A stretch of DNA of 54,733 bases, taken from Phycicoccus sp. Soil748 (lineage in GTDB: Bacteria > Actinomycetota > Actinomycetes > Actinomycetales > Dermatophilaceae). Below are positions 43,079 through 51,644 of this stretch, piece by piece (the first letter of the stretch is position 1; each line of letters starts with the position of its first letter). The stretch spans positions 1-54,733 of the forward strand of contig NZ_LMSC01000004.1 of the NCBI RefSeq assembly GCF_001428025.1. The letters run 5' to 3'. Below the pieces are notes generated by a model, which did no database searches, had not been told where the DNA came from, and saw only the letters and a program-made list of their open reading frames with translations. Position numbers and translations under genes: made by a program.

Positions 43079-44754
43079 GCGGCGCTCCCCCGACGGCGGC
43101 TGCGTCCCCGTTCGCGCATCTCGCGGAACGTCGCCCGGTCACCCACAGCCATGACGGCCAGGTAGACCGCCGCGGTGGCGAGCGCCACGGCGACGCCTGC
43201 GCCGAGGGCGCCCCACACCGAGGTGGTCGACAGGGCGCGGGCGATGCCGTCGCCGACGGCCAGCGCCAGCGCGACGGCCACGATGACCGAGCCGAGGGTG
43301 CGGTAGCTGCCGGCGAGCGCCAGCGGCCCCCATGCCTTGCGCACGAGCAGGACGAGCACGAGCGCGGAGAGGATCATGCCGACCGAGGAGGCGACGCCCA
43401 GGACACCGAGGGTCGCGCCGGCGCTCGACCCCTCCGGGAGGACTGCGAGGGGCAGGAGGGCGGTCACGGCCCAGCCAGCCGCGACCGCCAGTGCCGCGTG
43501 GGCGGGGCGCCCGCGCACGTAGAGGGCGCGGGTGAGCAGGGCCGCGACGCCGAAGCCGACGACGCCGGGGGCGTACGCCGACAGGGCGCCGGGGATGGCG
43601 GCCAGCGCGGCTCCTCCCCCGAGGTCCGAACCACGGTCGAAGTGGGAGAAGAAGGCACCCACGGGGCGCGAGACCGCCATGAGGACGGCGGCAGCGCCCG
43701 CGGTGAGCAGCAGGATGCCCTGCAGCCCGCGGGCCAGCGAGTCGCGGGCTGCGGTGCCCACCATGCCCTGCGACTCCTGGCCGGCGGTGTGGGCCAGCGC
43801 GGGGAAGACCGAGGTCGCGATGGGCACCGCGAGGACGGCGTAGGGCAGCAGATAGACGGCCTGGACATAGGCGTAGGCGTTGACCGTGCCCACGACGTCC
43901 GTGCGGTGGTGGGTGATCCACAGCACCGTGAGCACGGCGGCCTGCTGCGCGACCAGCGCCACCAGCCCGGCACCGGCCAGGGAGGCGGCCCGCCGGGCGA
44001 GGCCCGCGGGGAAGCCCAGGGTCGGCCGGAGCCTTACACCCGAGCGCACGACGGGCACGAGCAGCGGGAGGCTGAGCACCACCACGCCGAGGGTGGTGCC
44101 GCCTGCGAGCGTCCAGACCGCTGCGTCGGAGACACCGCCGGGGCCGTCGGTGGTGCCGGCGAGCGCGCCGTACGCGACGTAGGCGGCGATGACGACCAGG
44201 CTCGACAGCAGCGGCGCCAGGGCCGCCGCAAGGAAGTGCCGACGGGCCTGTAGGACGCCGGACAGCACGATGCCCACGCCGTAGAGCAGGACCTGCGGGG
44301 CGAACAGGCGCAGCATGTGCGACCCGAGGTCGACCGCGTCCCGGGACGCCCCGGCCCCGAGCAGGGCCGCGCTGAGCCAGGGTGCGAGCACCGCGAGCAG
44401 GACGGCCAGCGGCGCCAGCACGAGCACGGCCCAGGTGAGCAGGGCCGACGCGGTGCGGTCGGCCTCCTCCTGCCGTCCCATCCCGAGCTGGCCGGCGATG
44501 AGGGGTACGGCGACGGCGGCGAGGACGCCCCCGGCTGCCACCTCGTAGACGACGTTGGGCACGAGGTTGATGGTCTGGTAGACGTCGCCGACCCCGGCTG
44601 CCCCGACGCTGTTGGAGAAGACCATGGTGCGGACGAAGCCGGCGACACGGGCGAGCAGCGTGGCCACGGCGATGATCCCCGCCGCCCGGGCCACCGACGT
44701 CCCGGCCGTCCCGGCCGACGGCGGGGTCGTCCGCGGAGTCGTCGGCGGGGTCAT
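43075..44754 (-). CDS. murJ: MurJ/MviN-family lipid flippase (probable paralogue)
   Basis: The 559-residue polytopic protein has about 14 hydrophobic helices and begins, after a Thr/Pro-rich stretch, ARAAGIIAVATLLARVAGFVRT. It has SNSVGAAGVGDVYQTIN and VYEVAAGGVLAAVAVPLI, the conserved N-terminal MurJ region. MurJ flips lipid II. The usual actinobacterial murJ lies near parAB/trxB, so this copy is probably a second one devoted to the product of the neighbouring genes. ATG at 44754 overlaps the transferase stop (ATGA). Confidence 0.9.
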
Positions 44755-45572
44755 CGGCGGCCCAGGGCGTCGATCTCGCGCAGCACCGGGGTCGACTCGA
44801 TGACCCGTGTGAAGGAGACCTTCTCCGAGGCCAGGGTCAGCCCGGTGAGGACGGCCAGCGCGACGAGCCGACCGCGTCGGCCGGTGGCCTGCACCAACAC
44901 GGTCCCGAGCAGGGCGCCTGCGCTGTTGGCCCCCGTGTCGCCGAGCATCGCCTCGCCCCGCAGGTCGGGCGCCAGCAGGCCCATGGCTGCGCCGCCGGCG
45001 GCCGCCGCGGCCGCACGCGGCTCCCGGCCTGTGGCGGCAAGGGCGGCGGCACCGAGCAGGGTCGCCTTGAGCGCCCGCCCGGGTCGCAGGTCCAGGAGGT
45101 TGAGCAGGTTGGCCGAGCCCGCCACCACGGCGCCACCGACGAGGGTGTCGACCGCGGTGGGCCGGGCAGGTCCGCCGCTCCGGCGCAGGCCACGGTCGAC
45201 CAGGGTGGCCGTGGCCAGGCCGGCAGCACCGAGCCCGAGCACCTTGACCGCGCCGGTGGTGACCTGTCCGCGGGCGAGCGCGCCGAGGTGCCCCTTGAGC
45301 CCCTTGCTCGAGGAGTCGCCGACGAGGTCGTCGAGGGCGCCGAGACCGGCCGAGGCGGTGGCCGCGAGGACGGGCCCCGGACCGGCACCGGCGAAGCCGG
45401 CAGCAGCCGCCGCGCCCACGGCGTACGCGGGGCCCTCGAGGAGCGTGACCGGTCGCCCGGCGTGGTTGGTGCGCTCCCAGCGCTGCGTGCCTCCGGGCGG
45501 GTTCGCCCGCAACGCCTTGAGCGAGAGCGAGGCCACGACCCCGGCCAGGGCACCGGTCGCCACGGGGTGCAC
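44751..45572 (-). CDS. MraY/WecA-like polyprenyl-phosphate sugar-phosphate transferase
   Basis: The 273-residue membrane protein keeps the three motif groups of the family: LGALDDLVGDSSSKGLKGHL (DD-x3-D), NLLNLLDLRPGRALK (NxxNxxD), and MLGDTGANSAGALLG. It is shorter than MraY/WecA (about 320-370) and may lack one or two helices. Expected reaction: transfer of a sugar phosphate from a UDP-sugar to undecaprenyl or decaprenyl phosphate. It lies between steB and murJ and is often listed only as a hypothetical protein. GTG at 45572. Confidence 0.85.
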   Translation of the reverse strand: MHPVATGALAGVVASLSLKALRANPPGGTQRWERTNHAGRPVTLLEGPAYAVGAAAAAGFAGAGPGPVLAATASAGLGALDDLVGDSSSKGLKGHLGALARGQVTTGAVKVLGLGAAGLATATLVDRGLRRSGGPARPTAVDTLVGGAVVAGSANLLNLLDLRPGRALKATLLGAAALAATGREPRAAAAAAGGAAMGLLAPDLRGEAMLGDTGANSAGALLGTVLVQATGRRGRLVALAVLTGLTLASEKVSFTRVIESTPVLREIDALGRR

Positions 45573-45580
45573 GACGCTGC

Positions 45581-46519
45581 CTACTTGGTTGCGAGCTGCG
45601 GGAACCCGGCGGACGCGTCGCCGGCGAGGCCGTACTGCCCCGACTTGCCGGCCTCCTGCTCGAGGAGGCCGAACACGACACTCGCCTGGCCCATCGGCAG
45701 CTCGCCGTCGTCGACCGTGGTCAGGGCACCCGAGAGGTCCTTGTCGTCGCGGGCGGCGGTGACCACCGAGGCGGTGCCCGTGGTCCCGGGAGCGGTGCTG
45801 CTCGTGACGAGGACGGCTCCGGCGCCGGCCGAGTCCATCGCGCCGGCGAGGCGGGCCAGCGCTGCGGCCCGGTCGCTGCGGGCGGCGGTGTCCGAGCCGG
45901 TGACCGGCCCGGCCACGACGACCGCGAGGGTGGCGCGGGTGACGGTGTCGGGGCTGTACTTCACGAGCTCACCGGTGCGCAGCCCCTCCAGCGCGGCGTT
46001 CGCGCCGGCGGCGCCGGACCCCGCCTTGGTGAGGACCGAGCGGGCGAGCACCGTGTCGACGAGGTCGGCCGACTGGTCGACCGGCACCCCGACCTGGCCG
46101 GCGAGGTTCTGGGCCAGGGTCGAGCGCAGGGTCGCCTTGTCGGGGTCCACCCACGCGTCCTGGACGGAGATGGTCGAGCCGATGGTGGCCCCGGCGGCGG
46201 TGAGCGTGTCGGTGGTGGACTTCACGAGCCCGTCGTCCGCGCCGGGCAGCACGATGACGCTGACGGTCGTGTCGTCGAGGCGCGACGCCAGCAGGCTGCG
46301 GTTGCTCGCGGTCGTGAACTCGTCACGGGCCTTGTCCCCGCGCTCGGCCTGGTCGAGCTGGGTCCGCAGCGTCGCCTTGTCCTGGCGCAGGTTCTTCACC
46401 TCCGACGTCAGGGTGTTGCCCAGGTCCTCCTTGAGCGGACCGGCACCGAGCACGATCCCCACCGCGAGGGCGAGGAAGATCGAGACGATGGAGACGAGGT
46501 GGTAGCGGAAGTCGATCAC
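45581..46519 (-). CDS. steB: SteB/MctB-like membrane-anchored protein (DUF3186)
   Basis: The 312-residue product begins VIDFRYHLVSIVSIFLALAVGIVLG: one N-terminal membrane helix, then a coiled coil (LTSEVKNLRQDKATLRTQLDQAE), then a globular extracytoplasmic domain. The family includes M. tuberculosis Rv1698, annotated as copper transporter MctB, and C. glutamicum SteB, which works with SteA to control the hydrolase RipA during cell separation. Direct coupling to steA (GTGA overlap at 46519) favours the SteB role. A transporter with one helix would be unusual. Confidence 0.87.
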   Translation of the reverse strand: MIDFRYHLVSIVSIFLALAVGIVLGAGPLKEDLGNTLTSEVKNLRQDKATLRTQLDQAERGDKARDEFTTASNRSLLASRLDDTTVSVIVLPGADDGLVKSTTDTLTAAGATIGSTISVQDAWVDPDKATLRSTLAQNLAGQVGVPVDQSADLVDTVLARSVLTKAGSGAAGANAALEGLRTGELVKYSPDTVTRATLAVVVAGPVTGSDTAARSDRAAALARLAGAMDSAGAGAVLVTSSTAPGTTGTASVVTAARDDKDLSGALTTVDDGELPMGQASVVFGLLEQEAGKSGQYGLAGDASAGFPQLATK

Positions 46520-47700
46520 GTGATGGTTCCTACGACGAAGGACCACAAGTCGTCCCAGCGAGCGCCGAGGACCTGCAGGAGGGCACGCCCACCCGTCGTC
46601 GACCACAGCGCCGCGAACAGCGCGCTGAGCCCGACGAGGAGCATGACGATGAGGGTGAGGTTGGAGATGCGAGAGCGGTAGAGGCGGCTCACGCCCTTGG
46701 CGTCGACGAGCTTGCCGCCGACGCGAAGGCGGGTCAGGAAGGTGCTGGCCATGCCGCTGCGGCCCTTGTCGAGGAACTCGACCAGGGTCGCGTGCGTGCC
46801 GACGGCGACGATGAGCTCGGCGCCCTTGTCGTCCGCGAGGAGCATGGCGACGTCCTCGCTCGTGCCGGTGGCGGGGAAGACGACGGGCTCCACCCCGAGG
46901 CGGCGCACGCGCTCGAGGCCGGGCGCGTTGCCGTCGCGGTAGGCGTGGACGACGATCTCGGCGCCGCAGCGCAGTGTCGCGTCGGACACCGAGTCCATGT
47001 CGCCGACGACGAGGTCCGGCTTGAGCCCGACCTCGACGAGGGCGTCCGCCCCGCCGTCGACGCCGATGAGGACCGGGCGGTACTCGCGGATGTAGCTCCG
47101 GAGGGTCTGCAGGTCCTCCTTGTAGTGGTAACCGCGCACGACGATGAGCGCGTGGCGGCCGTCGATCTGCGTCGTGATGTCCGGGACGCCGACCCCGTCG
47201 AGGAGCAGCTCACGCTCGCGCCGCAGGTACTCCATGGTGTTGGCGGCGAAGGCCTCGAGCTGCACGGCCAGGCCGGCCCTCGCCTCGGTCATGGCTGCCG
47301 CGACGATCTCGTGGTCGAACGCCTGGCCCTTGGCCACGACCTCGTCGCCGACCCAGAGCTGGTCGCCGTCGAGGCGGACCTGCTGGCCCTCGTGCACGGT
47401 GTGCATGACGTCGACGCCGACGTTGTCGAGCAGCGGCACCCCGGCGTCGATGAGGATCTCGGGGCCCAGGTTGGGGTAGCGCCCGGAGATCGACGGCGCG
47501 GCGTTGACGACCGCGGCGGGTCGGCACGCCAGCAGCGCCTCGGCGCTGACCTTGTCGATGTCCTGGTGGTTGATGACGGCGATCTCGCCGGGACGCAGCC
47601 TCTTGGTGAGGTTCTTGGTGCGGGCGTCGACGCGGACCTGCCCGCGGACCCCCGGGGTCTCGGGTTCGCGGGCGCGCTGGCGGGGGATCTTGAGGGGCAT
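46516..47700 (-). CDS. steA: SteA-like cytokinetic ring protein
   Basis: The 394-residue protein starts MPLKIPRQRAREPE. It has a central thiamin pyrophosphokinase-like fold (LIGVDGGADALVEVGLKPDL, VVGDMDSVSD), and a C-terminal membrane helix near residue 355 (ISNLTLIVMLLVGLSALFAAL). SteA in corynebacteria localises to the division ring and forms a complex with SteB to control septal peptidoglycan hydrolysis. It probably binds a nucleotide-like ligand rather than making thiamin diphosphate. ATG at 47700 is 63 bases after recN. Confidence 0.92.
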   Translation of the reverse strand: MPLKIPRQRAREPETPGVRGQVRVDARTKNLTKRLRPGEIAVINHQDIDKVSAEALLACRPAAVVNAAPSISGRYPNLGPEILIDAGVPLLDNVGVDVMHTVHEGQQVRLDGDQLWVGDEVVAKGQAFDHEIVAAAMTEARAGLAVQLEAFAANTMEYLRRERELLLDGVGVPDITTQIDGRHALIVVRGYHYKEDLQTLRSYIREYRPVLIGVDGGADALVEVGLKPDLVVGDMDSVSDATLRCGAEIVVHAYRDGNAPGLERVRRLGVEPVVFPATGTSEDVAMLLADDKGAELIVAVGTHATLVEFLDKGRSGMASTFLTRLRVGGKLVDAKGVSRLYRSRISNLTLIVMLLVGLSALFAALWSTTGGRALLQVLGARWDDLWSFVVGTIT

Positions 47701-47763
47701 CGCGCCCATCCTCCCATGCGGGCGGGCCAGCTCAGCGCGCCCCACGCGGGCGTGCCGCGACGC

Positions 47764-49482
47764 TCAGGAGACCGCTGCCGCCCTCCGGGCAGAGCTCGCG
47801 GCGACGAGCTCCCGGGCGTGGTCGAGGGCCGCGTCGGTCTCGGCCCCGGACATCATGCGGGCCAGCTCGCGCAGCCGCTCGTCGTCGTCGAGGGCGTGCA
47901 CGCCGCTGGAGGTGATGTGGCCGTCGCTGGCCTTGCGGACGACCAGGTGCCGGTCGGCGTAGGCAGCGACCTGGGGCAGGTGGGTCACGACGACGACCTG
48001 GGCGTGCTCGGCCAGCGCCGCGAGCCGTGCGCCGACGTCGAGGGCAGCGCTGCCACCGACCCCGGCGTCGACCTCGTCGAAGACGAAGGTGGGGACGTCG
48101 GCGCCGCCCGCGGCACCGGTCACGACCTCCAGCGCGAGCATGACGCGGGAGAGCTCACCACCGGAGGCAGCCTTGGCGACCGTCCGGGCCGTGGCGCCGG
48201 GGTTGGCCGCGAGCAGGATCTCGACGTCGTCGGCGCCGTGGCGCGCGAGTCCCGACGACCGGGCGCTGACGTCGACCTCCACGCGCGCCTGCCCCATGGC
48301 CAGGTGGGCGAGCTCGGCGGTCACGGCCTTGGCCAGGCGGGAGGCGGCCTTGCGGCGGGCCGCGGTCAGGGCCTGGGCCGCGGTGGTGCGCTGGGCGTCG
48401 AGCTCGGCGACCCGGGGCTCGAGCTCCTCGATACGGCTGTCCGACCCGAGCAGCAGGTCGAGCCGCCGAGCCGCCTCCCGCCCCCAGTCCAGGGCGTCGG
48501 CGACGGTCTCGCCGTACTTGCGGGTGAGCGCCGTGAGGTCGGCGCGGCGCTGCTGCACCCAGGCCAGCCGCGCGGGGTCCACGTCGACATCGGTGAGGTA
48601 GGAGCTGAGGTCGGCCGCGAGGTCGGCCACGAGGTAGCCGAGGTCGGCGAGGCGCCGGTCGAGCTCCTTGAGCGCGGGGTCGTGGTCGGCCTCCCCCGCC
48701 AGGGCCTGGCGTGCCGCCGCGACCGTCTCGGCCGCGCCGGGGGCCTCCTGCCCCGAGTAGTCCGGGGTCCCCGCGAGGTGGTCGTGGGCGAGGGCCGCGG
48801 CCGTCCGCAGTCCCTCGGCGTGGCTGAGCCGCTCGTCCTCCACGCGCAGGTCGGCGTCCTCCCCCGGCTGCGGGTCGAGCTGCTCGAGCTGCTCGAGGCC
48901 GTGCTGGAGGATCTCGACCTCCCTGGCGCGGTCGCGAGCGGCCTCCCGGAGCGAGGCGAGCTCGGTGCGCGCGGCCTCGTGCTCGTCGTAGACGGCGGTG
49001 TAGCGGGCGAGGGCCTTGGCGACCGCGTCGCCCCCGAACTGGTCGAGCATCGCGCGGTGCTGGTCTCCGTGGCGCAGCCGCCACTGGTCGGCCTGGCCGT
49101 GCACGGCCACGAGGTGCTCACCGACCTCGGCCAGCACACCGACCGGTGCTGACCGACCACCGACGTGGGCGCGAGAGCGTCCCTCGGCCGAGACCGACCG
49201 GACCAGGACCAGTCCGTCCGCCACCTCTGCGCCCGCCTCGGCGGCCCGCACGGAGGCGGGGTGGGACTCGGGCACGTCGACGAGGCCCTCCACCACGGCG
49301 GTGGAGGCACCGGACCGGACCAGGCCGGCGTCGGCGCGGGCCCCGAGCAGCAGCCCGAGGCCGGTGACGACCATGGTCTTGCCAGCACCGGTCTCACCGG
49401 TGAGGACGTTGAGGCCCGGGTGCAGGTCGAGCACGGCGTCGTCGATGACGCCCAGACGCTGGATCCTCAGTTCCTGCAGCAC
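47764..49482 (-). CDS. recN: DNA repair protein RecN
   Basis: RecN is an SMC-like ATPase in double-strand-break repair. The 572-residue product begins LQELRIQRLGVIDDA and has Walker A TGETGAGKT (near 33). Coiled coils (about 150-360) flank a short hinge. The ABC signature is SGGELSRVMLALEV and Walker B is FVFDEVDAGVGG. GTG at 49482 is chosen by homology. An in-frame ATG 24 bases upstream is possible. Confidence 0.96.
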   Translation of the reverse strand: MLQELRIQRLGVIDDAVLDLHPGLNVLTGETGAGKTMVVTGLGLLLGARADAGLVRSGASTAVVEGLVDVPESHPASVRAAEAGAEVADGLVLVRSVSAEGRSRAHVGGRSAPVGVLAEVGEHLVAVHGQADQWRLRHGDQHRAMLDQFGGDAVAKALARYTAVYDEHEAARTELASLREAARDRAREVEILQHGLEQLEQLDPQPGEDADLRVEDERLSHAEGLRTAAALAHDHLAGTPDYSGQEAPGAAETVAAARQALAGEADHDPALKELDRRLADLGYLVADLAADLSSYLTDVDVDPARLAWVQQRRADLTALTRKYGETVADALDWGREAARRLDLLLGSDSRIEELEPRVAELDAQRTTAAQALTAARRKAASRLAKAVTAELAHLAMGQARVEVDVSARSSGLARHGADDVEILLAANPGATARTVAKAASGGELSRVMLALEVVTGAAGGADVPTFVFDEVDAGVGGSAALDVGARLAALAEHAQVVVVTHLPQVAAYADRHLVVRKASDGHITSSGVHALDDDERLRELARMMSGAETDAALDHARELVAASSARRAAAVS

Positions 49483-49546
49483 GGGGCACAGCCTCTCACG
49501 GGGCACCGACGCCGCCGGTCACGCAGGGCCGCCACACCGACGCCCG

Positions 49547-49570
49547 GACCGACGTTCAGACCGACGTTCA
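49547..49570 (-). repeat. Perfect 12-base tandem duplication at the nadK stop
   Basis: On the minus strand TGAACGTCGGTC occurs twice in a row. The first TGA is the nadK stop codon and the second is an in-frame duplicate 12 bases on. The two copies are identical. Confidence 0.85.
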
Positions 49571-50515
49571 GGCTGACGGTGCCGGGCGGCCGTTGCGGGC
49601 GGCCTCGAGCCGCGCCTGGCCGCGCCAGCCGTGCACGTTGAGGTCGAACTTGGCCACGAGCCGGTCGGTGAACGGCGAACGGCTCAGCCGCGCCAGCCGC
49701 ACGGGGGTCTGTGACCGGACCACCTCGATGCGGGCACCCGGGGGCAGGTCGACGGCGCGCCGGCCGTCGCACCACAGCGCCCCGGTGCCGAGGGTGTCCG
49801 GCACCACCTCGAGGGCGAGGTGCGACTGCGGCCCGACCACGAGCGGCCGGGCGAACAGGGCGTGCGCGCTGATCGGCACGAGCAGCAGTGCCTCGACATC
49901 GGGCCACACGACCGGCCCACCGGCCGAGAACGCGTAGGCCGTCGACCCGGTCGGCGTGGCCACCACGGCGCCGTCGCAGCCCCAGGTCGTCAGCGGGCGA
50001 CCGTCGATCTCGGCGACGACCTCGAGCATGCGCTCACGGTTGGCCTTCTCGACGGTGACCTCGTTGAGGGCCCAGCTGGTGTAGACCGGCTCCCCGTCGA
50101 CCTTGGCGGTCACGTCGAGGGTCATGCGCTCCTCGACGGTGTAGCTGCGCGCGACGATGTGCTCGACGGTGGCCGAGATGTCCTCCCGCTCCGCCTCGGC
50201 GAGGAACCCGACGTGTCCGAGGTTGACGCCCAGGAGCGGCGCACCGGTCCCCCGCGACATCTCGGCCCCGCGGAGGATGGTCCCGTCGCCGCCGAGCACG
50301 CACACCAGCTCGCAGCCCTCGGCAGGGTTGTCTGCGCTGGCGAGGGTCACGCCGTCCTGGGCGGACAGGTTGACGGCGGCCGCCTCGTCGGACTGGACGA
50401 CGACCTCGATACCGGCGTCGTGCAGCCGTTGCACCACCCCGGCGGCGAGGTCGTGGGCCTCCTGACGACGCGGGTGGGCCACGAGGAGGATCCTGCGGCG
50501 GGCTGGGGTGGTCAC
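49568..50515 (-). CDS. nadK: NAD kinase
   Basis: NadK phosphorylates NAD+ to NADP+. The 315-residue product has the GGDGT motif (VLGGDGTILRGAE), NLGHVGFLAEAE, the NE motif SWALNEVTVEKA, and VATPTGSTAYAFSAGGP. GTG at 50515 overlaps the tlyA stop (GTGA). The tlyA-nadK-recN run is strongly conserved. Its stop codon is tandemly duplicated. Confidence 0.96.
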   Translation of the reverse strand: MTTPARRRILLVAHPRRQEAHDLAAGVVQRLHDAGIEVVVQSDEAAAVNLSAQDGVTLASADNPAEGCELVCVLGGDGTILRGAEMSRGTGAPLLGVNLGHVGFLAEAEREDISATVEHIVARSYTVEERMTLDVTAKVDGEPVYTSWALNEVTVEKANRERMLEVVAEIDGRPLTTWGCDGAVVATPTGSTAYAFSAGGPVVWPDVEALLLVPISAHALFARPLVVGPQSHLALEVVPDTLGTGALWCDGRRAVDLPPGARIEVVRSQTPVRLARLSRSPFTDRLVAKFDLNVHGWRGQARLEAARNGRPAPSA

Positions 50516-51327
50516 GGGGTTCCCTTCAGGCTCACCTGGTCTGCGGTCTTCACCAGAGCCTCCCATCCCATGCCCTCAGCGGCGCGCGGGGTCAGCCAGA
50601 GGAGGTACTCGGCGTTGCCCTCGCCTCCCCGGATGGGGCTCTCCGCCAGACCCTTCGGGTGCAGGCCCGCGGCGATGGCGCTGCGTGTGACCTCGGTGAC
50701 CGCCCAGGCGCGGTCGCCCTGGCTGCGCACGATGCCGCCCTTGCCCAGCCGCGTCCGGCCCACCTCGAACTGAGGCTTCACCAGCACCACGGCGTCGCCG
50801 TCCTCGCGCAGCAGCCCCCGAAAGGTGTCGAGGACGAGGGTGAGCGAGATGAAGCTGAGGTCGGCGACGAGGAGGTCGACCGGTCCGCCGACCTCCTCCG
50901 CCGACAGGCCGCGCACGGTGGTGCCGGGACGGTCGGTCACCCGTGGGTCGTCGGCGAGCTCGGGCACGAGCTGCCCGCGGCCGACGTCGAGCGCGACGAC
51001 GTGGTCGGCGCCGTGGCGGAGCAGCACCTGGGTGAACCCGCCGGTGGAGGCCCCGACGTCGAGGCAGCGCTTCCCCGCGGCGGTGAGCCCGAGCTCCCCG
51101 AAGACCTCGAACGCCCCCACGAGCTTGTACGCCGCGCGGCTCACCCAGCGCGGCCCCTCGTCGCGGACCTCGATCGGCGTCGCGGCGTCCACGGGGGTCG
51201 AGGACTTGGCTGCCGTGGCACCCGCGACCACGACGTCACCGGCCTCGACGAGGGCGCGGGCATGACCGCGTGACCTGGCCAGGCCCCGACGGACGAGCTC
51301 GACGTCGAGCCGCGCGGTGTCGCTCAC
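50512..51327 (-). CDS. tlyA: TlyA-type rRNA 2'-O-methyltransferase
   Basis: The 271-residue product has an N-terminal S4 RNA-binding domain (ARLDVELVRRGLARSRGHARALVEAG). An FtsJ-like methyltransferase follows, with the SAM motif CLDVGASTGGFTQVLL and the expected catalytic Lys/Asp residues (LVADLSFISL, VLVKPQFEVGR). TlyA of this length methylates 16S C1409 and 23S C1920, which governs capreomycin sensitivity. GTG at 51327 overlaps the small upstream gene (GTGA). Confidence 0.95.
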   Translation of the reverse strand: MSDTARLDVELVRRGLARSRGHARALVEAGDVVVAGATAAKSSTPVDAATPIEVRDEGPRWVSRAAYKLVGAFEVFGELGLTAAGKRCLDVGASTGGFTQVLLRHGADHVVALDVGRGQLVPELADDPRVTDRPGTTVRGLSAEEVGGPVDLLVADLSFISLTLVLDTFRGLLREDGDAVVLVKPQFEVGRTRLGKGGIVRSQGDRAWAVTEVTRSAIAAGLHPKGLAESPIRGGEGNAEYLLWLTPRAAEGMGWEALVKTADQVSLKGTP

Positions 51328-51644
51328 TCGCCGCCGAGGTGGGACAGGCGGCCCTGCAGCGTCTGGTGCACCCGTCGGCCGGCGTCGATGCGGGCGTCCA
51401 GGTCGTCCTCGGGGGCGTCACGCAGGTCCTGCAACGCGGAGTCGATGACGATGTCGCCGGTCGTGTGCTCCCCGAGGTCGGGCGCCTCGCGCCCAGGTGT
51501 GCCGATGTGTGGTGCGCCACCGTCGGGGGCCTCGCCGCCAGGGGCGGTGCGCGGGGGTCCGGGCAGAGGCCCTGGGCCTGGGCCCGGTGTGGGCGCAGCC
51601 GGGCGGGGCTGCTGGGCGTTGTCGCTGTGGAGCTGGTTGGTCAC
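51324..51644 (-). CDS. Small conserved-position protein, Pro/Gly-rich then acidic helix
   Basis: The 106-residue product has a disordered Pro/Gly-rich N-terminal half (about 12-60). A C-terminal helical segment follows (DIVIDSALQDLRDAPEDDLDARIDAGRRVHQTLQGRLSHL). An equivalent short gene (Rv1693 position) lies upstream of tlyA in mycobacteria. Function unknown. It overlaps both neighbours by four bases (GTGA at each end), which supports it as a real gene. Confidence 0.75.
   Translation of the reverse strand: MTNQLHSDNAQQPRPAAPTPGPGPGPLPGPPRTAPGGEAPDGGAPHIGTPGREAPDLGEHTTGDIVIDSALQDLRDAPEDDLDARIDAGRRVHQTLQGRLSHLGGE

Noticed and set aside
46792-49152. A 786-codon open plus-strand frame
   Set aside because: It is antisense to steA and recN, which both have intact motifs.
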